Shown: positions 52,497 to 61,881 of the stretch, one piece after another
Layout of the letters: each line of letters opens with the position of its first letter
Numbering within the stretch: position 1 is the first letter of the stretch
DNA from: Streptomyces phaeofaciens
Lineage (GTDB): Bacteria > Actinomycetota > Actinomycetes > Streptomycetales > Streptomycetaceae
Reading direction: 5' to 3'
Assembly: GCF_014648915.1 (NCBI RefSeq)
Contig: NZ_BMSA01000031.1
Span: 45,490-109,489, forward strand
Length of the DNA: 64,000 bases
The notes under the pieces: generated by a model
Databases searched by the model: none
What the model was told of the DNA's origin: nothing
Seen by the model: only the letters and a program-made list of their open reading frames with translations
Translations under genes and position numbers: made by a program

Positions 52497-53072
52497 ATGG
52501 GCACGGACATCAACGGCGTCGTCGAGTGCCGGCCCACCTCCGGGCTCCTCGACGCGCGGCATGTGCGCTGGGGTGCCGCCGTCGACCTGAGGTTCCTGCT
52601 CGACCAGCGGGACTACGACGCCTTCGGCTGCCTCTTCGGCGTACGGAACCACGCGGGCTTCCGCCCGCTCGCGGCGGGACGGGGTCTCCCGGACGACGTG
52701 TCGGCCGAGACCCGGCGCATCCGGGAGGAGCGGGTGTCCGGCGCCCACGACACGACCTGGATCGGCTGGCCGGAGCTGGCGCGCGTCGACTGGGACGAAC
52801 CCGCGGCGGAGGTGGACGGCCGGGTCCACGAGTACGCCCCCGCCCCGGACGGCGGCTGGACCCGGGTCGGCAAGCGGCTGCGCCCCGGCCACGGCCGGCC
52901 GGAGGGCGACGCGTGGACGGAGCACGGCCGCCTCTTCCGCGTCGCCCGGCTCACCCGTCGCGACGCCGTGCCCGAGGACGGTGACTGGGCGCCGGTGTGG
53001 ACCGTGATGCGCACGCTCGCGGAACTGCACGGCGGGGAGAACGTCCGGCTCGTGGTGTGGTTCGACAGCTGA
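52497..53072 (+). CDS. Hypothetical cytoplasmic protein
   Basis: 191 residues, acidic, no membrane segment: MGTDINGVVECRP, RDYDAFGCLFGVRN, DTTWIGWPELARVDW, VRLVVWFDS. The start resembles phage- and Streptomyces-type proteins beginning MGTDI(N/H)G that I cannot name. It follows the membrane protein gene by 16 bases and is probably co-transcribed. Confidence 0.65.
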   Translation: MGTDINGVVECRPTSGLLDARHVRWGAAVDLRFLLDQRDYDAFGCLFGVRNHAGFRPLAAGRGLPDDVSAETRRIREERVSGAHDTTWIGWPELARVDWDEPAAEVDGRVHEYAPAPDGGWTRVGKRLRPGHGRPEGDAWTEHGRLFRVARLTRRDAVPEDGDWAPVWTVMRTLAELHGGENVRLVVWFDS

Positions 53073-53270
53073 GCCGACGACGACCGACGGGCGACGGCCG
53101 ACCGGCGGCCCAGGACCGGCGGCCCGCAGTCGGCGACCGACGGCTGACCGCTGGCGACCGACGGCTGACGCCGGCGACGGGCGACCGGCGGCCGGTCAAG
53201 GACGCCCCCGATCCACGCCAAGCACCCCCCAACAATCACCCCCGTGATCCCCATCCACGGCCATGATTCG
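53073..53270. repeat. Degenerate GCGACSGRCGGCYGAC repeats in a gene-free gap
   Basis: GC-rich imperfect repeats, including GGCGACCGACGGCTGAC twice in tandem (about 53131-53169). No gene is supported in this 242-base gap. Confidence 0.5.
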
Positions 53271-53314
53271 GCAACCCCGGCGCCGGGCCCGGGGTTCGGT
53301 CATACGTTCCCGCC

Positions 53315-54040
53315 GTGATCACTGAAGACACCCCCCACAGCGCTGCCCGCCGTGCCCTGCTGCGCGGCCTCGCCGGTGCCGCGACCCTGGGCGGCCTCGC
53401 CCTCGGCACGGCCCCCGCGTCCGCCTCCCCACGGCCCACCGCATCCCGCCACCGCCCGGCCACGGCCGAGGAGGCCCTGCGTGAACTCGCCGACGGCAAC
53501 CGCCGCTGGCGCACCTTCCGCGAACGGCACCCGGACGAGTCCCCGGCCGTCCGCCGGACCCTGACGACGGCTCAGCACCCCTTCGCCCTGATCCTCGGCT
53601 GCATCGACTCCCGCGTACCGCCCGAGCTGGTCTTCGACCAGGGCCTCGGCGACCTGATGACCGTCCGCTCGGCGGGCGAGGTCCTGGACGAGGCCGTCCT
53701 CGGCAGCGTCGCCTACGGCGTGCTCGAACTGGACATCCCCCTGGTCGTCGTCCTCGGCCACCAGTCGTGCGGTGCGGTGAAGGCGGCCGTGCAGGCGGAC
53801 CTGACCGGCGAGAAGCTGCCCGCGCACATCCAGTACCTGGCCGACCGGATAGCCCCGAACATCGACCGCAGCAAGGAGGGCGACGCCCGCGTCGACTCCA
53901 CCATCGACGCCAACATACGAGCCGTCCGCTCCCGTCTCGCCGCCGAGCCCGACCTCGCCGCGAAGATCTCCACGGGCGAACTGGCGGTCGTCGGCGCACG
54001 CTACGAACTGACGACCCAGCTGGTCCACCGCGTCACGTGA
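53315..54040 (+). CDS. Secreted beta-carbonic anhydrase
   Basis: 241 residues. Twin-Arg-like signal (ARRALLRGLAGAATLGGLALGTAPASA). Beta-class zinc site: Cys-Asp in GCIDSR and His-x2-Cys in GHQSCGA. It interconverts CO2 and bicarbonate. Export of a beta-class enzyme is less common than a cytoplasmic location. The GTG start follows TACGTT (53303-53308) by six bases without a Shine-Dalgarno, so it may be leaderless. Confidence 0.88.
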   Translation: MITEDTPHSAARRALLRGLAGAATLGGLALGTAPASASPRPTASRHRPATAEEALRELADGNRRWRTFRERHPDESPAVRRTLTTAQHPFALILGCIDSRVPPELVFDQGLGDLMTVRSAGEVLDEAVLGSVAYGVLELDIPLVVVLGHQSCGAVKAAVQADLTGEKLPAHIQYLADRIAPNIDRSKEGDARVDSTIDANIRAVRSRLAAEPDLAAKISTGELAVVGARYELTTQLVHRVT

Positions 54041-54043
54041 CCC

Positions 54044-54787
54044 CTAGGGGGCGTCCCGGGCGGCGGAGGCCGCGTGCCGGTAGAGCTTCGCGGCCTCCGC
54101 GCCCAGGACCACGCTGTACGAGACGTCCGCCGTGGCCCCGCCCCGCTCGTGCCCGCCGAGCACCCCGACGACCCGCCCGTCCCCGTCGACCCACGGACTG
54201 CCACTGGTCCCGCCGGTGAAGCCGGGACAGTCGATGCGCTGCTGGGTACGGCTGTGCGCGGCCGCCCGGTCGGTGCAACGGACGGGCACCTCCCGGGAGT
54301 CGGGATACCCGGTGACGGTCACGGCGGTGGCCCCGGTCGCCGTCCCCGCCGCGAACCGGTTCCCTCCTACGACGTCCTCGACCCGCTTCCCCGCCCGCGC
54401 CCGAACGGCCGCGAACGCCACGTCACTGTCCTCGTCCCGCCCGGAAGCCCACCCGTCGGGCAGAAACACCCGGGAGACCTTCCAGACGCCGTAGGGCGCC
54501 CGCCCGTCCCGGTACCCCGGCACGAAGAAGAAGTCGTCCCCCGCCTCCAGACAGTGCGCGGCACCGACGAGGAGGTCGCGGTGGTCGGAGTGCACCACGG
54601 ACGCGGTACAGAAGTGACCGCCGTCGAGGCCGGCGGACCCGAACAGCGCCCCGACGCGCGCGGACTCCGCCGTGGCCGCCGCGACCACGGTGACGCCGAG
54701 CGGCCCGGGCCCGCCGTCGGCGGCCGCCTCGGAGGCGGAGGTGACGGCCAGCAGCACGACCGCACCGAGCAGGGCGTTTCGCTTCAT
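54044..54787 (-). CDS. Secreted trypsin-like serine protease
   Basis: 247 residues. Short signal peptide (KRNALLGAVVLLAVTSASEAAA). Catalytic His in VGAAHCL, Asp in DSDVAFAAV, Ser in GGTSGSPWV; Cys pairs near the His and before the Ser. It lies four bases from the end of the convergent carbonic anhydrase gene. Substrate unknown; the triad is complete. Confidence 0.88.
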   Translation of the reverse strand: MKRNALLGAVVLLAVTSASEAAADGGPGPLGVTVVAAATAESARVGALFGSAGLDGGHFCTASVVHSDHRDLLVGAAHCLEAGDDFFFVPGYRDGRAPYGVWKVSRVFLPDGWASGRDEDSDVAFAAVRARAGKRVEDVVGGNRFAAGTATGATAVTVTGYPDSREVPVRCTDRAAAHSRTQQRIDCPGFTGGTSGSPWVDGDGRVVGVLGGHERGGATADVSYSVVLGAEAAKLYRHAASAARDAP

Positions 54788-54964
54788 CGGGCCCACTGTG
54801 TCCCACAAAGGTGAGAGAAACGTCGGATGCCGCTCCTCACGCTACCGGCACTCGACCCACAGCACCTTCCGGGCGCAGGACCGGGACGGGGCTACGGTGG
54901 GCATGAGATCTCCGATCACCGACTCCTCGGCCCCCTGCGCCGCCCTCCAGAATGGACGCCCCCC

Positions 54965-55207
54965 ATGTCTGACGTCCCCCCGGACCTCACCTGGATCCGC
55001 GCCGCCCCGCCGGAGGCGACCGGGCCGGGGCCCTGGATCGAGATCGCTTTCGGCGAGGGGGACGACGGCGAGGCCCCGGTCTACCTCCGTGAGACCAGGG
55101 ACCCGGACAACGTCGTCACCACGAACCGCCGCAAGTGGGACGCCTTCGTCCTCGGCGTCCAGGCGGGCGAGTTCGACCACTTCGTGGAAGGCGTCGAACT
55201 GGGCTGA
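54965..55207 (+). CDS. DUF397 family protein
   Basis: 80 residues. The C-terminal half has the DUF397 pattern: VYLRETRDPDNVVTTNRRKWDAFVLGVQAGEFD (about 41-73), where the family has VRDSKDP-type and W-x2-F-x3-V-K-x-G segments. DUF397 genes usually pair with an XRE-type regulator gene; none is adjacent here. Confidence 0.8.
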   Translation: MSDVPPDLTWIRAAPPEATGPGPWIEIAFGEGDDGEAPVYLRETRDPDNVVTTNRRKWDAFVLGVQAGEFDHFVEGVELG

Positions 55208-55213
55208 GGCCTC

Positions 55214-55804
55214 TCACCCGGCCCGCACCACCGCGTGCAGATGCTGGTCGTGCCACCCGTCCGCATGCAGCAACGCGCCCCGCATCGTGCCCTCGTAGAC
55301 GTACCCGGCCTTCCCGGCCACCCGGCAGGACGCCTCGTTGGCCACGGCGTGGCACAGGCGCAGCCGGTGCAGGCCGAGGTCGTCGAAGGCCCACCGGGTC
55401 AGCCGCTCCACCGCGTGGACGGCGAGGCCGCGCCCCCGCGCCGGCGGGAGCAGCCAGTAGACGATCTCCGCGCCGCCGCCGGCCAGATCGACGTCGTTCC
55501 AGCCGACGAGCCCGACGACCTCACCGCCGTCCACCGGCGCGAGCGCCCAGATCGCGCCGGTCTCCGCCCGCCACCGCTCGCGCATGCGCGCGATCCGGTG
55601 CTCGGCGGCGTCCCGGTCGGGGACGGTCAGCAGATTCCACTGCCGGATCCCCGGGTCGCCCGCGGCCGCCAGCAACGCACCCGCGTCGGCGGCCCGCCAG
55701 GGCCTCAGCTCCAGCCCGTCGACCGCCAGTGCGAGGACGGGCTGCTCGGCCCCGTTCATTCGGCCGGGAGGAACAGCAGGAGGTACAGGCGGGAACGCGT
55801 TCAT
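55214..55804 (-). CDS. GNAT acetyltransferase (RimJ/RimL type)
   Basis: 196 residues. Acetyl-CoA binding core IVYWLLPPARGRGLAVHAVERLTRWAF, then HRLRLCHAVANEASCRVAGKAGYVYEGTMR. Likely acetylates a protein N-terminus or a small amine. Start set at ATG 55804; a second ATG at 55759 is possible. Convergent with DUF397. Confidence 0.82.
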   Translation of the reverse strand: MNAFPPVPPAVPPGRMNGAEQPVLALAVDGLELRPWRAADAGALLAAAGDPGIRQWNLLTVPDRDAAEHRIARMRERWRAETGAIWALAPVDGGEVVGLVGWNDVDLAGGGAEIVYWLLPPARGRGLAVHAVERLTRWAFDDLGLHRLRLCHAVANEASCRVAGKAGYVYEGTMRGALLHADGWHDQHLHAVVRAG

Positions 55805-55912
55805 CGCGGCATCCTGCCACGGCACCCCGCAGGGCCCGAACGCCTCTCGCCGACTGACGCCCCCTCACTCCCCCTCCGTACGCCCACCGCCGCCATGAGA
55901 CCATCGGAGAAC

Positions 55913-56032
55913 ATGAAGACGGACGCTCACCCGACCGGCCGTCAGAAACGGCCCAGAGCCGTGAAGTGGGTCAACGACGGGACCACACCCAGGTTCCGCT
56001 CCGGCCTCATTGCCCGGCGTGACCGGCCGTGA
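55913..56032 (+). CDS. 39-residue basic ORF, doubtful
   Basis: MKTDAHPTGRQKRPRAVKWVND... with GGAG very close (three bases) before the ATG. Strongly basic, no domain. It is the only reading frame with a ribosome-site-like sequence in the 381-base gap between the acetyltransferase and the secretion-like cluster. It may be chance. Confidence 0.25.
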   Translation: MKTDAHPTGRQKRPRAVKWVNDGTTPRFRSGLIARRDRP

Positions 56033-56106
56033 TACACAGAGTAACCGTACGAGACATTCATACGAATCCCGCTCATCAATGCCGCCAAGTCGACATGAGA
56101 CGGCGT

Positions 56107-56123
56107 CATTGTCGGCGACAATG
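56107..56123. promoter_or_regulatory. Palindrome upstream of the secretion-like operon
   Basis: CATTGTCGGCGACAATG is a perfect 7+3+7 palindrome 63 bases before the first gene. CCTCTG / CAGAGG (56131-56149) forms a second inverted repeat. The flanking 56035-56105 region is unusually AT-rich for this genome, so promoters are likely here. The rest of the 381-base gap holds nothing else recognisable. Confidence 0.5.
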
Positions 56124-56185
56124 AGGCCTGACCTCTGTGCACCGCAGAGGACACGCGGAACTACCCACCAGGGGCGGTGACTTAC

Positions 56186-56494
56186 ATGCTGTTTGCGGCC
56201 GACAAGGGCGACATCAACACCATCATCGGCGGGATCGCTCCGGACTGGGGCCCCTTCGGCAGCCTCGGCAACGAGGCGAAGACGATGATCCAGGTGGTGA
56301 TGGCCGTAGCCATCCTGCTCTGTCTGGGCATCGCCGTCTGGGGTGCGGCCAAACAGCGCATCGGCGCCACGGCCCTCAGGGACACCTTCAGCGCGGAACA
56401 GGGCAAGGGCCTCATCATCGCCGGCCTGACGGGCGTCTTCATCATCGGTTCGCTCGGCACGCTCTTCACGATCGTGTACGGCATGGCCATCTAG
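56186..56494 (+). CDS. Small two-helix membrane protein, pilin/VirB2-like
   Basis: 102 residues with two transmembrane helices (MIQVVMAVAILLCLGIAVWGA, about 37-57, and GLIIAGLTGVFIIGSLGTLFTIVYGMAI, about 75-102) and a short polar loop. Size and layout resemble VirB2/TrbC-type pilins or their Gram-positive counterparts, but no sequence signature proves it. ATG at 56186; a GTG at 56177 is the alternative. First gene of the six-gene cluster. Confidence 0.65.
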   Translation: MLFAADKGDINTIIGGIAPDWGPFGSLGNEAKTMIQVVMAVAILLCLGIAVWGAAKQRIGATALRDTFSAEQGKGLIIAGLTGVFIIGSLGTLFTIVYGMAI

Positions 56495-56706
56495 CCGGGT
56501 TCTCGTCCACCGGGTGTCCCGTCGGTCCCGTCCGGGCACACCCGAACCCGTTCCCGGCCCCCTCCACCCCACCCACCCGTCGTGCCCACCGGCTGAGGTT
56601 GCGTTTCCCTGATGTCGAGTCACCACACCGCGCCCGCGCGGGAACCAGCACGGCTACCGTCGTACTTCTACGCGTTCCGGTACGGCATCGAGGGGGCGTC
56701 CGCGGC

Positions 56707-57528
56707 ATGACTCCCGGCGACGAACACGACGACTACGGCGAGCCCACGGGCACCCGCGTCCGGCTGCCCGAGAGCGACCCCTACGGCGGCGCCCGCCGCC
56801 CCGCCCGCTCCTCCTCCCGGAGCCTGGTCACGGTGGTCGGCGTCGTCGTCCTCCTCATCGCGGCCATCGCCTTCGCGAACCGCGGAGGAGACGATTCACC
56901 TTCCGCCACCACCGGCGAGGACGCGGGCAAGCCGGAGACTACGTCCACGGCGGCGACGGGCAGGGAGCCGGTGAAGACGAAGAAGGCCGGCATCCCGGCC
57001 GGGTTCGCCCGCAGCCGGCAGGGCGTCCAGTCGGCGGCCGCCAACTACGCCGTGGCCCTGGGTTCGACCGGAATGTTCCGCAAGGACAGCAGACACACCC
57101 TGGTCGACACGATCTACACCACCACCGCGGCGTCCTCGCTCCAGAGCGCCATGGACCAGGCGTATTCGGCCGACTTCCTCGCCAAGATGGGCCTCGACGC
57201 CGAAGGCGACGCTCCCACGGGAAACACCTTCGTCTCCCGCGTGGTGCCCGTGGGCACGACCGTCCAGGCGTACTCCGACAACACCGCCAAGGTCGCCGTC
57301 TGGTACCTCGGCCTGATCGGCATGTCCGGCACGAACTCGACCGACCCGGTCACCTCGTCCTGGAAGACCTGGACGTTCGACCTGAGCTGGGCCGACGGCG
57401 ACTGGAAGATCACCGCCGACACCCAGAAGGGCGGCCCCGCCCCGGTCCCCGGCGACGACCAGGCCGCCACCTCCGACGAGATCAGCAAGGCCATCGAGGA
57501 GTACGGAGGGTTCACGTATGCCCGGTAA
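56707..57528 (+). CDS. Single-pass membrane protein, VirB8/TcpC-like
   Basis: 273 residues: acidic cytoplasmic tail, RRPARSSSRS, one transmembrane helix (about 38-56), linker, then an extracytoplasmic domain (about 95-260) of alternating helices and strands ending WTFDLSWADGDWKITADTQKGG. This is the pattern of NTF2-like VirB8 domains in secretion systems. It overlaps the next gene by 11 bases. 212 bases separate it from the pilin-like gene, so a second promoter is possible. Confidence 0.65.
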   Translation: MTPGDEHDDYGEPTGTRVRLPESDPYGGARRPARSSSRSLVTVVGVVVLLIAAIAFANRGGDDSPSATTGEDAGKPETTSTAATGREPVKTKKAGIPAGFARSRQGVQSAAANYAVALGSTGMFRKDSRHTLVDTIYTTTAASSLQSAMDQAYSADFLAKMGLDAEGDAPTGNTFVSRVVPVGTTVQAYSDNTAKVAVWYLGLIGMSGTNSTDPVTSSWKTWTFDLSWADGDWKITADTQKGGPAPVPGDDQAATSDEISKAIEEYGGFTYAR

Positions 57529-58864
57529 CCCGCGCCGCCTGCTCAGGCTCGCCGGTGTCGTCACGGCCGTCCAGACCTCCGCCGTGCTGCTGGCCACCCG
57601 CGCCTTCGCGGCCCCGTCGCCCGACCCGACCCCGTCCTCCTCGGGCTCGGCGACGCCCACGCCCACCGACACCCTCGACTGCAGCCTGATCTCCGGCGAG
57701 GCCAAGAAGTACTGCGAGCGGGGCAACGCCAACTCCGGCACCACGACCAACCCCGGCGTATCCGACACCCTCGACCCCCTCTCCTCCCTGGCGAAGGGCT
57801 GCGCCGAAGCCGCCGCGTGGACCGTGGAGAAGCTCAGCGAGGCCGTGAAGAGCACGGCGAACGTCGACTTCACCAACCCCAAGTTCCTCCAGCAGTACGC
57901 CGTCGTCTTCGCCGCCTCGACCGTCCTCACCCTCCTGCTGTGGCTGCTGGCCGTCGCCAAGCGGGCGGTGCGGGGCGTCCCGCTCCCCACCGCCATCGGC
58001 GAAGCCGTCGGCTTCCTCTGGCTGACGGTCCTCGCCTCCGCCTTCACCCCGCTGATCCTCTACACCGTCGTATCGGCCACCGACGGCATCACCGAGGTTC
58101 TCGCCAAGGCCACCGGCGACCAGACCGACACGTTCTTCGGCACGTTCTCCGCCGCCCTGGAGAAGGGCGAGGACATCGGCGGCGGCCCGATCATGCTGAT
58201 CGTCGTCTCCCTCGTGTCGATCCTCGCCGCCGGCGTCCTCTGGCTGGAGCTGGTCATCCGCGCCGCCCTGCTCTACGTCGGCGCCCTCCTCGGCACCGTC
58301 GTCTACGCGGGTCTGGTCGACAAGAACCTGTGGAGCCACGTCCGCCGCTGGGCCGGCATCATGATCGCCGTCATCCTGGTCAAACCGGTCATCGTGATCG
58401 TCCTCGGACTGGCGGGCGCCCTCTCCGCCGACGACGGCCCCAACGCCTTCTCCGCCGTCGTCTCCGGCCTGTCCATCATCCTGCTCGCCATCTTCGCCAG
58501 CGCGATGATCTACCGCTTCGTCCCCGGCTTCGGCGACGAGATCGCCGGCTCCCGCAACAACCGCATCATGCAGGGCGCCGAGGGCAAGGCCGCCGCCGTC
58601 ATCAGCTCCCCCGCGACCCTCGTCGCCCAGGGCATCAAGACCCACAGCACCCGCGCCGACAACAACGGCGGCGGAACCGCCTCCAGTGGCGCCCGCCCCG
58701 CCAACCCGGCCTCCGGAGGCGTCGCCGCGCACAGCTCGCGCACCTCGAACGGAGGCGGCGGATCTGTCCCCTCCGCCGCACCCGCGCCCCGCACGAGCGG
58801 CACGGCGAACTCACCGCACGCAAGCAACGCCCGCAACAACCGCACGGGAGGTGAAGGGCGTTGA
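57518..58864 (+). CDS. Polytopic membrane protein, VirB6/TrbL-like
   Basis: 448 residues. Signal-like N-terminus (LLRLAGVVTAVQTSAVLLATRAFAA), a Ser/Thr/Pro region, then about six transmembrane helices from residue 125 to 340 including LWLELVIRAALLYVGALLGTVVYAG, and a Gly/Asn/Ser-rich disordered tail. Helix count and the long low-complexity tail match the VirB6/TrbL channel subunit of type IV systems. The stop overlaps the following TTG start. Confidence 0.75.
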   Translation: MPGNPRRLLRLAGVVTAVQTSAVLLATRAFAAPSPDPTPSSSGSATPTPTDTLDCSLISGEAKKYCERGNANSGTTTNPGVSDTLDPLSSLAKGCAEAAAWTVEKLSEAVKSTANVDFTNPKFLQQYAVVFAASTVLTLLLWLLAVAKRAVRGVPLPTAIGEAVGFLWLTVLASAFTPLILYTVVSATDGITEVLAKATGDQTDTFFGTFSAALEKGEDIGGGPIMLIVVSLVSILAAGVLWLELVIRAALLYVGALLGTVVYAGLVDKNLWSHVRRWAGIMIAVILVKPVIVIVLGLAGALSADDGPNAFSAVVSGLSIILLAIFASAMIYRFVPGFGDEIAGSRNNRIMQGAEGKAAAVISSPATLVAQGIKTHSTRADNNGGGTASSGARPANPASGGVAAHSSRTSNGGGGSVPSAAPAPRTSGTANSPHASNARNNRTGGEGR

Positions 58865-60429
58865 CGACGGATTCCCACGTGGCCCATGTGTCCCACGCGA
58901 TCTCGCCCCGCCGCACTTATCTGATCGGCCGCGCCCGGCCGAACGCGATCGTCGGCCGCAACCGCGAGAGCGGCGAGATCGCGCTGATCATCGTCGGCGC
59001 GTTCCTCGGCATGATGTGCGGACTGCTCGTCCCCGTCCTCTCCCTGCGCATCGTGCTGCTGACCGGCTTCCCGCTGATCGCGCTCGCCGCGGTCTACGTG
59101 CCGTACAAGCACCGCACGTTCTACAAGTGGTTCGAGATCAACCGCAGCTACAAGCGCACCCTCCGCCAGGGCACCACGTACCGCTCCGGCGTCATGGAGG
59201 CGGGCACCCGCATCGGCGGCGAGGAGATCGAGATCGGCCCGCCCCCGGGCATCGGCCGCATCAACTGGCTCGCCGCCCCCTTCGGCCCCGACGAGATCGC
59301 CGTACTCCTGCACGCGGACCGCCGTACCGTGACCGCCGCCATCGAGATCGAGGGCCCCGGCGTCGGCCTGCGCGACAGCGAGGACCAGGAAGCCCTCGTC
59401 GACCGCTTCGGCACCCTCCTCAAGCACGTGGCCAACGGCGACGGCTTCGTCACCCGCCTCCAGATGCTCGCCCGCACCCTCCCCGCCGACCCCGACGCCC
59501 ACGCCAAGGACGTCACCCAGCGCGGCGACGAGAAGGCCCGGCCCTGGCTCCAGACGTCCTACGACCAGTTGCAGTCCATGGTGTCGACGAGCAGCGAGCA
59601 GCACCGCGCCTACCTCGTCGCCTGCATGCACTTCAACCGTGAACTGGCCGCCGAGGCGCACGCCATGGCCCGCGCCGCCCGCCCCCAGGCCGGCCGCAAA
59701 CTGGACCGCGACGCCGGCCTGGCCGTCGTCATGGCCCGCGAGCTGACGGACATCTGCTCCCGCCTCCAGGAGGCGGACATCCGCGTCCGCCAGCCCCTCG
59801 GCCAGGGCCGCCTCGCCTCACTCATCCACTCCATGTACGACCCCGACCACCCGATCGACCACCTCCAGGCGATGACCCGGCGCAACGCCTGGCCGGCCGA
59901 ACTGGACGCCATGGAGCCCACCTTCCTCCAGGCCAAGACCCGTGAGTCGTCCACCCGCGCCCCCTGGTGCCACGCCACGGCCTGGGTCAAGGAGTGGCCG
60001 ATGACCCCCGTCGGCGTCAACTTCCTGGCCCCGCTCCTGGTCCACACCCCGGACGTCATCCGCACCGTCGCCGTCACGATGGATCTCGAACCCACCGAGA
60101 TCGCCATCGAGCGCATGCTGACCGAGAAGACCAACGACGAGGCCGAGGCCAGCCGCGCCGCCAAGATGAACCGCACCGTCGACCCCCGCGACGTCGCCGC
60201 CCACGGCCGCCTCGACCAGCGCGGCGAGGACCTGGCCTCCGGCGCGGCCGGCGTCAACCTGGTCGGCTACATCACCGTCTCCTCCCGCAACCCCGAGGCG
60301 CTCGCCCGCGACAAGCGCACGATAAGGGCGTCCGCGGGCAAGTCGTACCTGAAGCTGGAGTGGTGCGACCGCGAGCACCACCGCGCGTTCGTGAACACGC
60401 TCCCGTTCGCCACCGGCATCCGAAGGTAG
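58861..60429 (+). CDS. SCO6880-family protein (PrgI/VirB3 plus VirB4 N-terminal-like)
   Basis: 522 residues. TTG start overlapping the upstream stop, GGAGG nine bases ahead. Two adjacent transmembrane helices at about 40-82 (IALIIVGAFLGMMCGLLV, IVLLTGFPLIALAAVYV) as in PrgI/VirB3, then a long soluble region resembling the non-ATPase N-terminal part of VirB4/TraC proteins. No Walker motifs. Actinobacterial relatives are named SCO6880 family, as I recall. With the next gene it makes a split VirB3-VirB4. Confidence 0.78.
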   Translation: MTTDSHVAHVSHAISPRRTYLIGRARPNAIVGRNRESGEIALIIVGAFLGMMCGLLVPVLSLRIVLLTGFPLIALAAVYVPYKHRTFYKWFEINRSYKRTLRQGTTYRSGVMEAGTRIGGEEIEIGPPPGIGRINWLAAPFGPDEIAVLLHADRRTVTAAIEIEGPGVGLRDSEDQEALVDRFGTLLKHVANGDGFVTRLQMLARTLPADPDAHAKDVTQRGDEKARPWLQTSYDQLQSMVSTSSEQHRAYLVACMHFNRELAAEAHAMARAARPQAGRKLDRDAGLAVVMARELTDICSRLQEADIRVRQPLGQGRLASLIHSMYDPDHPIDHLQAMTRRNAWPAELDAMEPTFLQAKTRESSTRAPWCHATAWVKEWPMTPVGVNFLAPLLVHTPDVIRTVAVTMDLEPTEIAIERMLTEKTNDEAEASRAAKMNRTVDPRDVAAHGRLDQRGEDLASGAAGVNLVGYITVSSRNPEALARDKRTIRASAGKSYLKLEWCDREHHRAFVNTLPFATGIRR

Positions 60430-60438
60430 GGGCATCAC

Positions 60439-61866
60439 ATGCGGGACCCGCTGTCCGTCCTCACCGACGCCTTCACGGCCTTCCTCTTCGGCAAGGTCGA
60501 GACGACCCGGCTGCCCGTCCGCACCTCCACCGGCCAGGCCCAGGCGGTCTACCTGCCCACGGCCGCCCCCGGCCTCGGCGACTCCGGCGTCATCATCGGC
60601 CGCGAGGTCTACTCCGGGAAGGGCTACATCTACGACCCCTTCCAGCTGTACGGCCAGCAGCTCCCGGCCCCGCACTGGCTGGTCCTCGGCGAGTCCGGCA
60701 ACGGCAAGTCGGCCCTGGAGAAGACCTACGTCCTGCGCCAGCTCCGCTTCCGGGACCGCCAGGTCGTCGTCCTGGACGCACAGGGCGAGGACGGCGTCGG
60801 CGAATGGAACCTCATCGCGCAGGCGCTGGGAATAACTCCCATCCGCCTGGACCCGACGGCCGCCCTGAACCACGGGATCCGCCTGAACCCGCTGGACCCG
60901 TCGATCACCACGACCGGCCAGCTGGCGCTGCTGCGCACCATCATCGAAGTGGCGATGGGCCACGGCCTCGACGAACGCGCGGGCTTCGCCCTCAAGGTCG
61001 CCCACGCCTACGTCAACGAGACCATCGTCGAACGCCAGCCCGTCCTGACCGACATCGTCGAGCAGCTGCGCCACCCCGAACCGGAGTCGGCGGAGGCGAT
61101 GAACGTCGCCATAGACGATGTACGCGCCTGGGGCCTGGACGTCGCCCTGGTCCTGGACCGCCTGGTCGACGGCGACCTGCGCGGCATGTTCGACGGCCCG
61201 ACGACGGTCGGCATCGACCTCGACGCCCCACTGATCGTCTTCGACCTGTCCCACATCGACCGCAACTCCATCGCCATGCCCATCCTGATGGCGATCGTCG
61301 GCGTCTGGCTGGAGCACACCTGGATCCGCCCCGACCGGAAGAAGCGCATCTTCCTGGTCGAGGAGGCCTGGCACATCATCAACAGCCCGTTCGTGGCCCA
61401 GCTGTTCCAGCGCCTGCTGAAGTTCGGCCGCCGCCTCGGCCTCTCCTTCGTCGCGGTGGTCCACCACCTGTCCGACGTCGTCGACGGAGCCGCGGCGAAG
61501 GAAGCCGCGGCGATCCTGAAGATGGCGTCGACCAGGACGATCTACGCCCAGAAGGCGGACGAGGCACGGTCCACGGGCCGCGTCCTCGGCCTGCCCCGCT
61601 GGGCGGTGGAGATCATCCCCACGCTGACCCCCGGCATCGCGGTCTGGGACGTCAACGGCAATGTCCAGGTGGTCAAGCACCTGGTCACCGAGACGGAACG
61701 CCCCCTGGTCTTCACCGACCGCGCGATGACGGAGTCGTCGGCCGACCACCTGGCCGCCGACGACGCCCTGCACGCCGCCGAACTGGAACAGGAACAGCGG
61801 GCGGCGGCCTTCATGGAACAGCATCTGGCCGACTTGGACGGCTCGTCCGAGTCGACGGTGGCATAG
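60439..61866 (+). CDS. VirB4/TraC-like secretion ATPase
   Basis: 475 residues. Walker A GESGNGKSA (about residue 82-90), Walker B KRIFLVEEAWH (about 302-312) with the VirB4-type Glu-Glu-Ala-Trp, then FGRRLGLSFVAVVHHLSD, where the family has a sensor-like Q/H motif, and an Arg-finger-like ARSTGRVLGL. Cytoplasmic motor of a type IV-like system. It lies nine bases after the previous gene and 15 before the next. Confidence 0.85.
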   Translation: MRDPLSVLTDAFTAFLFGKVETTRLPVRTSTGQAQAVYLPTAAPGLGDSGVIIGREVYSGKGYIYDPFQLYGQQLPAPHWLVLGESGNGKSALEKTYVLRQLRFRDRQVVVLDAQGEDGVGEWNLIAQALGITPIRLDPTAALNHGIRLNPLDPSITTTGQLALLRTIIEVAMGHGLDERAGFALKVAHAYVNETIVERQPVLTDIVEQLRHPEPESAEAMNVAIDDVRAWGLDVALVLDRLVDGDLRGMFDGPTTVGIDLDAPLIVFDLSHIDRNSIAMPILMAIVGVWLEHTWIRPDRKKRIFLVEEAWHIINSPFVAQLFQRLLKFGRRLGLSFVAVVHHLSDVVDGAAAKEAAAILKMASTRTIYAQKADEARSTGRVLGLPRWAVEIIPTLTPGIAVWDVNGNVQVVKHLVTETERPLVFTDRAMTESSADHLAADDALHAAELEQEQRAAAFMEQHLADLDGSSESTVA

Positions 61867-61881
61867 ACGGCGGGGGCATCC

